DNA from: Bryum argenteum
Lineage: Eukaryota; Streptophyta; Bryopsida; Bryales; Bryaceae
Direction: 5' to 3'
DNA length: 64,000 bases
NCBI GenBank assembly: GCA_037043015.1
Contig: CM073327.1
Coordinates: forward strand, 7,236,727-7,300,726
Of this stretch, positions 49,512 through 62,242 are shown one piece after another; within the stretch, counting starts at the first letter, position 1, and the number at the start of each line of letters is the position of its first letter. The position numbers were made by a program, and so were the translations under genes. The notes under the pieces are model-generated. The model ran no database searches. It had not been told where the DNA came from and saw only the letters and a program-made list of their open reading frames with translations.

Positions 49512-51354
49512 ATGGAAAACGATCGTGGCAAAGCTGTGCTCAAGGAGACCTTGGAGGAGGCGCCAATTCATGCTACGGATCATCCTCAAGACATGGCCTT
49601 TGTATCGAATGAGCAAGCACATTTCCATGGAAGCACTAACGTTGTACAAGCGGTACGGTCACTACTCATTCTAGAGCTTCTTGCCTTTTCATTACTTTTT
49701 GTTGATCACCAATAATTTGTTATCTAGGTTTGAAGTTTTTCCCTCCTTGCATTAGTCGCTTGTTTATTGGGGATTCTAGTCATCATCGTTTTGGAAAGTC
49801 CGGAGTCTATACGAAACAACACTAGTCTAGCTGTTCGATATCAATGATGTTAACCCTAAAATCGAATGGCTTCAAAAGTACTAAAACCCCATAACTCCTT
49901 TCATTTTAAGTAACTATGGTGCAACTTTCTAGTTTGTTGATATTGTTTGAGGTCTATAATTGTAGGATCTCGTATATAACTTGTACGTACATATATGTAC
50001 ACTACCTCATCATCTTGGGAAGTCCACCTCCTTGATGTGACATGAAAATTGTCCAGTTCATAACCTGTACTTGAAATGATTGTATCAACTTTTGTTCATT
50101 AAATTCTTATGTTACTAAGTATCCTCAAGTATACCAAATAGAGGTCTTAGAAATTCATCTTTCACGAGAAATTATGTAAATACTATAGTCAACATGAAAA
50201 TTTTGCTTAATACTACCATGGTGAGTAAAATTCTCAATATTTCTTGCTTTAACGTGTAGAATACATCTAGTACACTTACATCTCTCATTGAATGAATTAC
50301 CTCCTCAAGTAACAAATCAAATGTCAAGGGAGTGTTGAAAGTATTGACCCAACATGCCTAACTTTAGAATGATGTAAATTTCTCCAAAATGATTAGAAAT
50401 TACAAAGTACCTTAGAATCATAAGAATGGTCAAGGAAGTTCATTTTGACTTAAAATTATCAAAAATGATGAAACATAGAGATATTCATCTCATGAAGTTG
50501 GCATGTTTAGCCCAACACTTTCTTTACTTCCTTGCCATTTCCATTTGTTATGTAATTGAGAAATCTTACAATGAGAATTGTACGTGTAAGTGTAAATGTG
50601 TTCTACACGTCGTGGCAAGAGAAATTTGGAGATCCACGCACCATGGTAATACTATACAAAATTTACATTTTGAGTGTTTACAGAATTACCATAAAAGATT
50701 TGAGAGAGTCGTCACTCTTAATTGAAGCTTGATAATTATTATTGTTTGATGTACTATTCAGGTACCAGCCAATCCTCATGTCGAGCTACCAGATGCCTAC
50801 ATCGATCCGCATATCACATTGAACAAGGAAGAGTTCAGTGGTATACAATCCAGTGGCCAACACTCAAGTGGCATAGGCTCAAGCAAGCAGCCGCAGAGTG
50901 AAGGCTCAACATTCATCCGCCATGAAAACCCCTTTCCAGAGTATGAGTTCACTCCCGAAGAGCAACAAGAGCTTTCGAGGATTCTCGAAGGTCTGAGGGG
51001 GGGCTCAGAACAGGTACGATTCATCACCGAATGCCATATGACGTAATGGTTAAGTGCACGATCTGAATCATACTAACGAGGAATGTGCAGGTTACACCGG
51101 GGTTTGTGTATGGGGTGATTCCAGGTCCTCGTGTTCGTGCCGAGCATATTTTCGTGGAGCCAACAAAGGATAATACCGTTCCCAGAGTGCCATTGAGCGA
51201 ATCCGACCCGGACGAGTCGTCAAGTGAACCGGAACCGGACGAGCACGAGGACGAGGAATGGGATCCTACGAAAGGGAAGAAACGGAAGTCTTCTGGGAAG
51301 GCGAAGTCCAAGTCTGGTAAGAAGAAGTACCCCAAGGGAGCTAAGAAGGAGTAA
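49512..51354 (+). CDS. Amplicon gene copy B: unrecognised 218-residue acidic/basic protein, intact
   Basis: Exons 49512-49652, 50762-51013 and 51091-51354, all phase 0, give 218 residues. Introns are GT-AG; the second is 77 bp and contains TACTAAC before the acceptor. The protein has a polar N-terminus (MENDRGKAVLKETLEEAPIH), a Ser/Gly-rich stretch, a helical-looking block FPEYEFTPEEQQELSRILEG, the motif FVYGVIPGPRVRAEHIF, an acidic run (SESDPDESSSEPEPDE), EEWDPTKGKKRK and a lysine-rich tail ending YPKGAKKE. No signal peptide, membrane segment or known domain is evident. A nuclear, chromatin- or RNA-associated role is conceivable from charge layout only. The twin copy C is on the opposite strand. 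Confidence 0.75.
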
Positions 51355-51960
51355 ACACCTGGAGGAGCATGACATCTTGCAGGAGCATGACATCGCAGTA
51401 CCTGGAAGTATGTTGTTCCTCATTTGAGAGAGAATGTGAGTGAAGAGACACCTGAGTGGAATGTCAAGACTTGGGTGTGTGAATCGTTGCACTGATTTGC
51501 ACAAAGTAGGATGTTTTATTCTACTAAGTTGTGAGTTAATGTTTGAAGTTCATTGTCTTTGTGGAGCTCAAAACTCAAAGCTGTGATTTTCTACCACTTG
51601 CACAAGTGGGGACATGGAATACATGTTCATAGTTTGTTTTAGAGTTTTTGTAGTTTTGTTTCTAGTTTCATGATGAATGTTGAATGCGTGGCTGCTATGT
51701 TATTTACTTATGGCATAGTCATACTATACATGCTACCGGCCTTGCATTACACTTACAACACCATACATACTTTGGCACGTCTATCCAAATTTGTTCAGAA
51801 AATACCGTTCTCATTATTAAGTGACAAACTAAAAAAATTACGGAGTTTACAGAGTGCTTGACATGAGTATGTCGTTTCCATTCTCAAGTAGCACATTAGA
51901 GGAAATTATGATAAGAGTGGTACACAACGAAAGGATACATTTCTTATTCTCATCGCCCAA

Positions 51961-52340
51961 CTCGGCCTAACGTGTTAAACTTCATTTACATAAAATAATG
52001 TTGATTCATGCCACTGACAGAATATCTATTATCTGGTGATATGCAACTGCTTTAGCAGGACACACACAAAGCTTGGAACCCCAGATTTGTCAAATTTCTC
52101 AAATCAATGCCGCATGTGCCATTTCTACGTTTCAAATGAATCTCTCCCATAGCTCCCACATGGGTCCCTTCCTCTGCTCATTTAAGTACACAAATGAGGG
52201 TGTACAGGAGTTAGTGCGGCCATTTTGCTGTGTCGAAGATTTGCAGGAGCTCCAGAGCAATGAGCGCTGCAGCTCCATGTGTGAAGTTTAAATGGTTTCG
52301 GTATCGTGTACTGCTGTTTAGGCCGGTCATTGTTTTGCTG
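51961..52340. other. Left part of the inverted-repeat spacer
   Basis: Region between the 3' end of unit B and the stop codon of the CTFxPxIN gene; probably holds that gene's 3' untranslated region. No other feature seen. Confidence 0.4.
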
Positions 52341-55300
52341 TTAAACATCAAACATAGTGCGAGTAAGAGAGCTTGAAATCCAATTTGGCGTAAACGATAA
52401 AGCAGGTTCAGCTGAAGAACATGAATGAAGGATGCATGTGTTTGAAATTACTTCCGAGAAGAAGACTTTCTTCTCCCATTTTTCCTGTTCAATTTTCATT
52501 TGTTTGGCCAAACGCTGAAGCTCGAGATGTCGTTGAACTCCTTTGATTTGGTCTCCACTTGACCCCACTTCTTTAGGTGGCCATGGATTTATTGTGGGTG
52601 TGAAGGTGCACTCTTGCAGCTCTTCAATTTCTTTCATTACTCGTTCCCTGTATTCTTGCTTTTTCCTCTCCTACATATACGTTCATACTTAGTCCTCGCT
52701 AAATGGCAAGTAGCCGAGCATGGGAATACCTATGAACAAAGGAAAACGTACTTTGTAATTATAAGAACGAGATGAATATTGCACACCTCTTTGATTCTTC
52801 TACGTTGTTCGAGGAAAGCTTCGTCAGGTGGGAAACTTGTACTGCTCAACTACTCACACAAAAGCCAACAATAGCTTAGATTACAATATTCATGGAGACT
52901 CTTATCATTGTTCAACAATAGCTTAGATTACAATATTCATGAAGTCTCTCATCATTGTTTGTAAGCTTATTTTGTAGGTAGATTACATGGATTGTTCAAG
53001 CAAATTGAATCACAACAATCTCAATGACGTAGAAGTTACTAAACTACTAAACTGTTGCACGTACCTCTGGACGGAACGTGCAAGTTCTTTGAAATTCCTC
53101 TTGCGCTAATACTCTCATATGATCCTTGTGTTGCTTGGCTCTTTGGTCCTGTTAAGTTTTTGTTTTGAAACTTTGAAGTAAATTTAAAGTACGTCTTAGT
53201 AAAACAAAACAAGTTACAAAAAAAAAGTACAAGGATTGTATGAGAATAGTTCAAAGTACCAGATGAAGTGTTTCAATTGATGGGGGTCGTCCCACGAGTC
53301 GTGAGGTTTCATCAATATGAGGATGAAATGTGAATTGGGAGTAGTAATTATCCTGCAAAAGCCACAAAACGCCAGGCACCCTCAGCAACATTCGTGTAAC
53401 AGGAAACATCTATCTTCTCCTCAGTCTTAGATTTTCAATCATAGCAATAGGTATTCGACCATAGTGAAATATTTGGTACATGTATTTGTTGTTGAATGAA
53501 TTGGCGGTGATGATTGTCGCCATTTGAGAGCCTTTCGCACATTTCAGATTTGTTTTCATCAATTCTAAACAGTGGTGAACAACGCAGAATAGAATGTGCG
53601 TTCCCTCGCTCCGGCTGGAACGTCATCTCAGAAGCAAGCTCCTGCTGCTTCAACCTCTGTTGGCAGGAAACCACCCCTGAGAGACTCGGAAGAAATAGGA
53701 ATACCATATGAAAGGGTAATTGCTTTAGCACATTCCATTCACTGTGGAAATAGACTCTGCTGCTCCTTAGAAAATGTACAAAAACTTACCCAGCTGACAA
53801 GTAGACTCCTCAAACCTGCATCAAAACTTACAAGTATACGTTTAATTGGTATCCCGGTAAGCTTCATCCTTAAAAAAAACTGTGAAGATGCTTGATACCT
53901 TTCGCTGCTCTACCCTGTTATGGAACTGCTGTTGACGTGTGAGAAAGTCACACCCCTCAAGCGCAGTTCCAGCCAAGATCTGGTCCGTGTTAGCATTTAT
54001 CTCTGGGACAAATGTGCATACAATGGCCGCTTTTGATGTTTCAGATGCTTTTGCCTGGAAGTCAAGACTGACTCTAGCTTCATAAACACTGAAGGACCTA
54101 CCATATAGTCAAACGATTCGCAGAAAATCAAATATTGGCTACTTATTTGCCGCTGCTGTTGCTGTTACTATTTATAATTCAAACCATACCAACACAGCAT
54201 TCCATGACGAGAATTACCCGAGGATCTGAAACATCCGTCCAGCAGTTGGAGGAATTTTGTGGGCTAGTTTTGCCTGACACGTCCTTCATGTCGAGAGTGA
54301 GTGGAGATTTTGCCCTCTGTACCACTTCAACATTACAAACTTCTGTTAGATTTCAAAGCTTAAAACTATTATGTTTAACTGCTGAAAACAACATGAATTC
54401 TACCAGGCTGCGCGTCTTGACAGAGTATGACGGGCAGTTCCATACCTTTTTAAGGATTCGCACTGAATTTGGATTCAATTCGGGTTTGAAGGTAACCCCT
54501 TGATCCTTCGCTTCTTGTTCTTGTACTTTTTTGATCATCTTCTCTTTTTGTTCCTGAGATGCTCAAAGATGCTCAAGGTCACTCACTTCGCACAATCATA
54601 GGAATTTCACGCACAACATCAGGATGAACTCTGCAGCAAATTTTGCCTCCGCATCGAACTACGAACAGTTGAATATAGTAGTGAGAGAAGTCAGTGGTGC
54701 ATTTTGCAGTGGAGGCTCTGTTTGGAAGTGATATGCCAAGACTTTGTTGTGAATTTCTGACGTGCGACTCTTGAATCTCAACTTCGTTCCGTACTAGTTT
54801 CGAATAACATACTGGGCACTACTTAGAAAAGTTAAGTAGATGAAGCGCTCACTCGGATGCAATCAAGTCGCTTCTCGATGGGCCTATATCCCTCCATATC
54901 AGAGTGCTTTGAGGGATTTATGTTGGGGCGAAAGGAGCACATGTCTCGCTCCTCTTTTTCTCGTAATTTTGTAGCCTGCAGGTGATGCCAATCTCCACTC
55001 AGAATGATTTCTAAATTAACAAAAGCACATCCTGGTCTCTTGTGCAAGTTTTGAAAAAGTTCAAGAGGAATGCCCTGACTCTAAACGTACACGTTTACTA
55101 GAGTTGATTCGCTCCTGGACGTCACCAAGGCGCTCGACAAAAGGTGAGAAGCAATTGTATCCAGCCTCTGTCTTCCTCCCTCCTTTGGCCTTCAAGATTG
55201 AAAGAAACAATTCAGCAATAGAAGGAACGTGAAGGTACATCCTCTGGAGTGAGCATTGAGCACAGAGTACTTAGTCCTAGCCCTACCTTTGACGAGTATT

Positions 55301-57499
55301 CAGATGTCGTCCTTGATTCTGGGGAAGATCTACTCTGGTTCACTTGGTACATTCTCTGGACAGCTACAATCTTGGGTATTTGTAAATGCATCTTACTTTT
55401 CTGTATGCAGAAAAGATTAGACCTCACCGAATCGATAGTCTCATCTTCAACAACAAACATACAAGTTGCAGATCTTAGAATTTTCCAGACTGACATCCTC
55501 TATGAACAAGATAATACCTTCAAGGGAGCTTCGTTTCGCTTCACCTCTGGAGTACTCTGAAGTTCTCGAATAGCCGCCACGGTCTTCGGCGTAGACAGAC
55601 GCTCCACAGTGGCCTGTACCACTATGAAGAATCTGGTCACTACATTCATTTTTGGACATGCAATTCCAATATATGTTAAGTTGAAACCATGATCACATCA
55701 AAGACAATGGGAAAAGAATTCTTAAATACTATGGTTACCGCCTTCATTGATTGCCGCCTCGGTGCTTTCACCTTCTGCTTGCAATTCGGTTCCTACCCGT
55801 GCACATCCCTTCTTCAGTACTTCGCTCAAATTTAGGTTGCAGTGTAAAAAGTTTTTCAGAAGCTGTTTCAAGCAGTGAGGTAGTACCACAAATTTGAAGC
55901 TGCAGTTCCATTCCCTTTGAGAATTTGCATCGGCTTTCCTGTAATTTGTCGGTAGTCCAGTCTGCCATTGAAATGCGTCACAACCGTAACCAGGATGAAT
56001 ACTATTTCACATACTTCCAAAGAATGTTGACCATTAGTCCTGATATGAAATCAATAGTAGCTTACAGGTTTCGATTCTGCAGCATTCTTATTTGCCTGCG
56101 ATGGAAGGGTTTCGGGCTCCATCACGGTTGGCTCTGAGGCCGAGCTTGAGCAGGAAGAATGCTTTCCTGCTTGAGAATTAAATAAAAAAAAGGTCACAGT
56201 AGATCCTCACCTTTACGAACCAATACACACTGAGACTAGTGAGGGAAGTACACCATGAACATCTCAATCAAGGCAGAACACAATATTCTGGTCACCTTCT
56301 GCCGAGGAGCTTGCATCCTCATCAAGCATGTTTTGCGACCGCTTTGGAACATTGATTTTGATCTCGCGTGGTGTAGGGGATCGCTTTTCATCTGCTCCCA
56401 AACTCTCCTCTTGTCCATGCCCTAACTGGTCACAGCAGAATCATGTTACAAAGACACTCCATCGCAGCCAGCAGCTTAGGGTTTGAGAACACTCACTTCT
56501 GTATGGAAGAATGAGTCTAGTTCCTGTAGCTTGTGCTTGTTCTGCCTTTCCTTCGACAACGAATCCGTGACAGCGCTTTCGGCCGAGTCTCCACCATCCG
56601 AACTTGCCCTATTCTGACATCCTTCAAAAGCAGCATCCTCTCAGAGATTGAACTGCCAAATTCACCATAAGACTTGTAAACTCATCTGCAAGCTCAATAC
56701 CTCAGATGCCGCTTCCGAAAATTGGCACGAACAACGTAATTCTCGCTCTGGCCAATCCGTAGACTGGCTCTTGTTGATTCGTCTCCCGTTTGACGTTCTA
56801 AATTTCGCCCCCTCGCCTTCATCATTGTCCGTGCTGTAAATTCCGTCGTTGTGCAAAGAGTAGGATTGCCATGAGCTCGCCTGCACCAACAACAATAATC
56901 TCTCACATGCTGCGGTACCATTCTTATAGCAGAAATAACAACCTTAATCGGCTGTTCATTACAAAAAAAACGAAGGTGAATGCTGTAGTAGAAAGTGAGC
57001 GAAAGAAGGATACTACTATTAATATATTACATAGCTTATAACAAGAATGAGCAGCTGTGGATTGGCAACAGGGAATAGCGCATTCACATGATATCTTCAC
57101 TTTAAAATGAGATTGATACTCACTGGCGATGATGAAAGATCTCTGGAGTTGCTAAGCAATCCCATGTTCTTGTTCCACTCAGGCTCCAACGCTGCCATCA
57201 AATTATTGATGTTCGAAGTCACGTAGGCACGCGCTTTCTTCAATTTCTCGTTACTGGTCTCGTATATTGCTGCAACAACAACGATTCACGATTAAATAAA
57301 CCAAATTGATAAATGAATTAAGAATCATCAATGTCGAGGTGTAGGGACCTTCTGATTCTCCAATGGTTGTGGGAACTCTGGAGAGAAGAGCTTCGCAACG
57401 CTTGATGCTGCCTTCAATGCCAGACTCCAGGCTTTGACTGTCACACTCCATGTCGTCCCCCGAAACTGCATCTGGTGTTCCCGACACCACCATTTTCAT
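52341..57499 (-). CDS. CTFxPxIN-repeat protein, candidate sperm/flagellar protein (843 residues)
   Basis: Nineteen exons, all in phase: 57499-57349, 57269-57124, 56880-56701, 56637-56497, 56425-56296, 56166-56066, 55938-55772, 55632-55518, 55355-55287, 55189-55091, 54975-54853, 54553-54446, 54316-54218, 54054-53899, 53656-53480, 53352-53260, 53148-53065, 52849-52787, 52670-52341. The N-terminal third is Ser/Glu-rich and poorly structured. The C-terminal half repeats a charged helical stretch followed by [CVMF][TS]FxPxIN: CSFRPNIN, VTFKPELN, CTFVPEIN, MTFQPERG, FTFHPHID, CTFRPEL, CTFTPTIN. Linkers such as YRPIEKRLD and SPFVERLGDVQERI recur. I associate this layout with proteins of motile cilia and flagella in protists; the assignment is by pattern only. 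The start is ATG 57499 (57493 is an alternative). The gene sits alone between two inverted amplicon arms. Confidence 0.85.
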
Positions 57500-58329
57500 C
57501 ACTGAATTGCTCAATTCAAGATCAAAGTGTGCCGATTTGTGGACGATCTACGATTGGGCCATTCTATTATCCAAACCTGTCGGATTCATGCGTGTACACC
57601 AGCTACAATCTTCAATGACCAGGAACATTGTTATGGTTTCTTTGGGTAATTTTGAATTTTGAATCTGCCCTGAAAGTTGTGGTCGCTATACTTGAAGGTG
57701 TAATGCGCGGCAACGGGACCTTCTCCGTCCTGGGACAACGACAGTTATTTACCGGTTCAGCCGGTGCGGCTATCTACCGACCACATGAATTAGTTGAACC
57801 CACGAGCTGCAGCATACTCTTTGATCTTTTAGTGTGGTCTACTTGAGATTTATTTTTTTTATTTTATTTTATTTTTTAATCGCACTCAAGCGTGCAGCCC
57901 ATGGCGGGGGTGCATCAGGTGGTGAGGCGCATGCAACATCAAGTATTTGGAATTTTTTGGAATATTTTGTGTCTTCAAAGTGATACTCTCTCTACCATCT
58001 GTATTGTTGGATAATCTGGGTCAAGGGTTTTGTAGTTGTTGATAGTCAACAAGTTTCAGATTCCGTGGTAGATTGCTTCCGTGGTAGGAGCGCTAAACTG
58101 CGTGATGAGGTCCGGTGATGAGGTCAGGTTGCGAACCGTGATGAGGTCCGGTGATGAGGTCAGGTTGCTTCGCGAATTGGGGTTTGTGTTCTCATTTTCA
58201 CGTGTTTACACTATTCGTGTCCTCGACAAGGACGGTGCGGGATTTGTTACATGGGGAGTTAAGGTGATTATGAGGTAGATGGAAGGCAAATCTCGCTTAG
58301 TGATCCATTTCTCAAACTTCAGTGTTTAC
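57500..58329. promoter_or_regulatory. Upstream region of the CTFxPxIN gene
   Basis: This probably holds the promoter (minus direction). No TATA box was assigned. It contains a two-copy 38-bp tandem repeat at 58101-58168 and is the right part of the inverted-repeat spacer. Confidence 0.4.
58101..58168 (+). repeat. Two-copy tandem repeat of about 38 bp
   Basis: GATGAGGTCCGGTGATGAGG followed by TCAGGTTGC occurs twice in a row. Confidence 0.8.
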
Positions 58330-58737
58330 TTCAAAGCTCAACTTTTGTGCAATGCATCACAATAAATGTTGTTGGCATAGTGGTGAGGCACCCATGCAAT
58401 CAACATTCATCATGACACTTGAAAAAAAACTATAAAAACTCTAAAAAAAAATTGTGAACATATATTCCATGTCCCCACTTCTGCAAGTGGTAGAAAATCA
58501 CAGCTCTGGGTTACAAGCTCCACAAAGACAAGAAACTTCAAGCATCAACTCATGACTAAGCAAAATAAAACTTCCTACTTTGTGCTTATGTGAACAACAA
58601 TTCACACAATCATGACCCAAGTCTTAACCGATTCCACCAGGCTTCTCTCCACTCACATTCTCTCTCAAATGAGGAACAACATACTTCCAGGTACTGCGAT
58701 GTCATGCTCCTGCAGGATGTCATGCTCCTCCAGGTGT

Positions 58738-60583
58738 TTACTCCTTCTTAGCTCCCTTGGGGTACTTCTTCTTACCAGACTTGGACTTCGCCTTCCCAGA
58801 AGACTTCCGTTTCTTCCCTTTCGTAGGATCCCATTCCTCGTCCTCGTGCTCGTCCGGTTCCGGTTCACTTGACGACTCGTCCGGGTCGGATTCGCTCAAT
58901 GGCACTCTGGGAACGGTATTATCCTTTGTTGGCTCCACGAAAATATGCTCGGCACGAACACGAGGACCTGGAATCACCCCATACACAAACCCCGGTGTAA
59001 CCTGCACATTCCTCGTTAGTATGATTCAGATCGTGCACTTAACCATTAAGTCATATGGCATTCGGTGATGAATCGTACCTGTTCTGAGCCCCCCCTCAGA
59101 CCTTCGAGAATCCTCGAAAGCTCTTGTTGCTCTTCGGGAGTGAACTCATACTCTGGAAAGGGGTTTTCATGGCGGATGAATGTTGAGCCTTCACTCTGCG
59201 GCTGCTTGCTTGAGCCTATGCCACTTGAGTGTTGGCCACTGGATTGTATACCACTGAACTCTTCCTTGTTCAATGTGATATGCGGATCGATGTAGGCATC
59301 TGGTAGCTCGACATGAGGATTGGCTGGTACCTGAATAGTACATCAAACAATAATAATTATCAAGCTTCAATTAAGAGTGACGACTCTCTCAAATCTTTTA
59401 TGGTAATTCTGTAAACACTCAAAATGTAAATTTTGTATAGTATTACCATGGTGCGTGGATCTCCAAATTTCTCTTGCCACGACGTGTAGAACACATTTAC
59501 ACTTACACGTACAATTCTCATTGTAAGATTTCTCAATTACATAACAAATGGAAATGGCAAGGAAGTAAAGAAAGTGTTGGGCTAAACATGCCAACTTCAT
59601 GAGATGAATATCTCTATGTTTCATCATTTTTGATAATTTTAAGTCAAAATGAACTTCCTTGACCATTCTTATGATTCTAAGGTACTTTGTAATTTCTAAT
59701 CATTTTGGAGAAATTTACATCATTCTAAAGTTAGGCATGTTGGGTCAATACTTTCAACACTCCCTTGACATTTGATTTGTTACTTGAGGAGGTAATTCAT
59801 TCAATGAGAGATGTAAGTGTACTAGATGTATTCTACACGTTAAAGCAAGAAATATTGAGAATTTTACTCACCATGGTAGTATTAAGCAAAATTTTCATGT
59901 TGACTATAGTATTTACATAATTTCTCGTGAAAGATGAATTTCTAAGACCTCTATTTGGTATACTTGAGGATACTTAGTAGCATAAGAATTTAATGAACAA
60001 AAGTTGATACAATCATTTCAAGTACATGTTATGAACTGGACAATATTCATGTCACATCAAGCAGGTGGACTTCTCAAGATGATGAGGTAGTGTACATTTA
60101 TGAACATACAAGTTATATACGAGATCCTACAATTATAGACCTCAAACAATATCAACAAACTAGAAAGTTGCACCATAGTTACTTAAAATGAAAGGAGTTA
60201 TGGGGTTTTAGTACTTTAATTTGAAGCCATTCGATTTTAGGGTTAACATCATTGATATCGAAAAGCTAGACTAGTGTTGTTTCGTATAGACTCCAGACTT
60301 TCCAAAACGATGATGACTAGAATCCCCAATAAACAAGCGACTAATGCAAGGAGGAAAAAACTTCAAACCTAAATAACAAATCATTGGTGATCAACAAAAA
60401 GTAATGAAAAGCAAGAAGTTCTAGAATGAGTAGTGACCGTACCGCTTGTACAACGTTAGTGCTTCCATGGAAATGTGCTTGCTCATTCGATACAAAGGCC
60501 ATGTTTTGAGGAAGATCCGTAGCATGAATTGGCGCCTCCTCCAAGGTCTCCTCAAGCACAGCTTTGCCACGATCGTTTTCCAT
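58738..60583 (-). CDS. Amplicon gene copy C: unrecognised 218-residue protein, intact
   Basis: Exons 60583-60443, 59330-59079 and 59001-58738, all phase 0, encode 218 residues. The part from exons 2 and 3 is identical to copy B (checked over exon 2 from the ITLN block and all of exon 3 by conceptual translation). Exon 1 differs at a few residues (VLEETLEE, DLPQNMAF). Splice sites, the TACTAAC branch site and stop match copy B. Two intact copies facing each other across a 6.4-6.6 kb spacer is the arrangement in which gene conversion keeps arms alike. No known domain recognised; see copy B for layout. Confidence 0.75.
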
Positions 60584-60655
60584 TTTGTGGAAGATACGTC
60601 ATACCTGCGGTGTTGTCGCATCCAAAAATGTAATTAGAATTTGTTGTTTGTACAT

Positions 60656-61359
60656 GTTAATGGGTTTTTCTAGAAACTTACCCTAACGTGTCTAGGTTAG
60701 TTTTCCTACTAGTCGCAATCAGGTCGGATCATAAAAATTGCAACTAACAAGAAGAGGGAGCCGTATACTCTACAAGCAAGTGAGAGACTAGGGTTACCAG
60801 ACACCTTTACGTCGGATCTGTCAAACACAAAAGGAAGAGAAAACAAGCGATTCTAACAAACATATCAGAGACCCTAGAGAAAAAAGTCGGCTAGTCTATT
60901 CAAACATACACAGCAAAAGAACAGAGACCTTTACGACGGATGTGTCAAACACAAAAGGAAGAGAGAACAAGCAAATCTAACAAACGTATCAGGGACCCTA
61001 GAGAAAGAAGTCGGCTAGTTTACTCAAACATACACAGCAACAGAACAGAGCGTGCAAGACTCTCAGGGTTACCAGCAGAAAAGAGTAGAAACAACTCTCA
61101 CATAGTGGAGATTGGAGAGTGATACATATAGTTGTTGGGTGTGGCGGACTGCCCCGATCTGGCCAATCAAAAGAGGTCAGCGGACATGGGCCTAGTCAGC
61201 GACTCACCGGATGTCTAAAACGAGACTGGGACTCTAATTTTTCCAAATAAATATCCGACCTACTCACCCTACCGGGTATCGACTACAAGATCTATACATG
61301 CCAGGTATAGATTAGTCTAATAATATCCTAGCAAATATGCTACAAATATTCCATTAACA
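60656..61359. mobile_element. Solo LTR in unit C
   Basis: Reverse-oriented counterpart of 48725-49440: on the plus strand it begins TGTTAATGGG and ends CCATTAACA, followed by CTATC (the GATAG duplication in reverse). At 704 bp it keeps the internal duplication of the unit B copy (two CCTTTACG.CGGAT.TGTCAA phrases at about 60802 and 60928). Confidence 0.85.
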
Positions 61360-61727
61360 CTATCACAATCTCTAGCCCAAATCACATTGATATCTTTATT
61401 TCCCCGTCTTTGCCTCTATCTCAAACTCTAACTCGAACTCCTTCCTTATCTATGTTTTCATACTTCTCTCAAGCAATATCTTCTTTTCTATCTGGAAACT
61501 TGTTATTTACTCTTCTCAAACCCTAAATGTGTGGGAACCCCAACCCCTTAACCACCTTCACCTTGTCCAAAACTTTCCAAAAACTACGCACAAATTTCCA
61601 TACCTGGGTTCGATGAAAAAATTCAAGAAAAAAATTTCAACTAATTTTCCCTTAGTGCAGCAGAGAGAAACTTATTCTATTTTTTCCCCTCTAATTGCGA
61701 GACGGGTTAATAGAAATAAATAAATAC

Positions 61728-62242
<515 letters not shown>

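Larger units (their letters stand above)
45004..51960 (+). repeat. Amplicon unit B, left arm of the inverted repeat
   Basis: Third direct copy, joined to the broken exon 2 of A'. It carries a TA array, a MITE, a mariner-like insertion, the solo LTR (longer form), the intact amplicon gene and the 3' segment shared with unit A. From about 45.8 to 51.7 kb it pairs, inverted, with 58.33-64.0 kb. Confidence 0.8.

Noticed and set aside
50426-50725. 99-codon open frame identical at 59367-59666
   Set aside because: It lies inside the first intron of the amplicon gene; identity reflects the recent duplication or conversion of the arms, not protein conservation.
53788-53813. Possible small extra exon (ESTCQLG) in the CTFxPxIN gene
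   Set aside because: Exons ending at 53899 and starting at 53656 join directly in phase and restore a continuous helical linker, so the extra exon is not needed.
55738-55938. A second open frame through exon 7 of the CTFxPxIN gene, ending in AINEG
   Set aside because: It looks protein-like but does not join exons 6 or 8 in phase; the chosen frame does.
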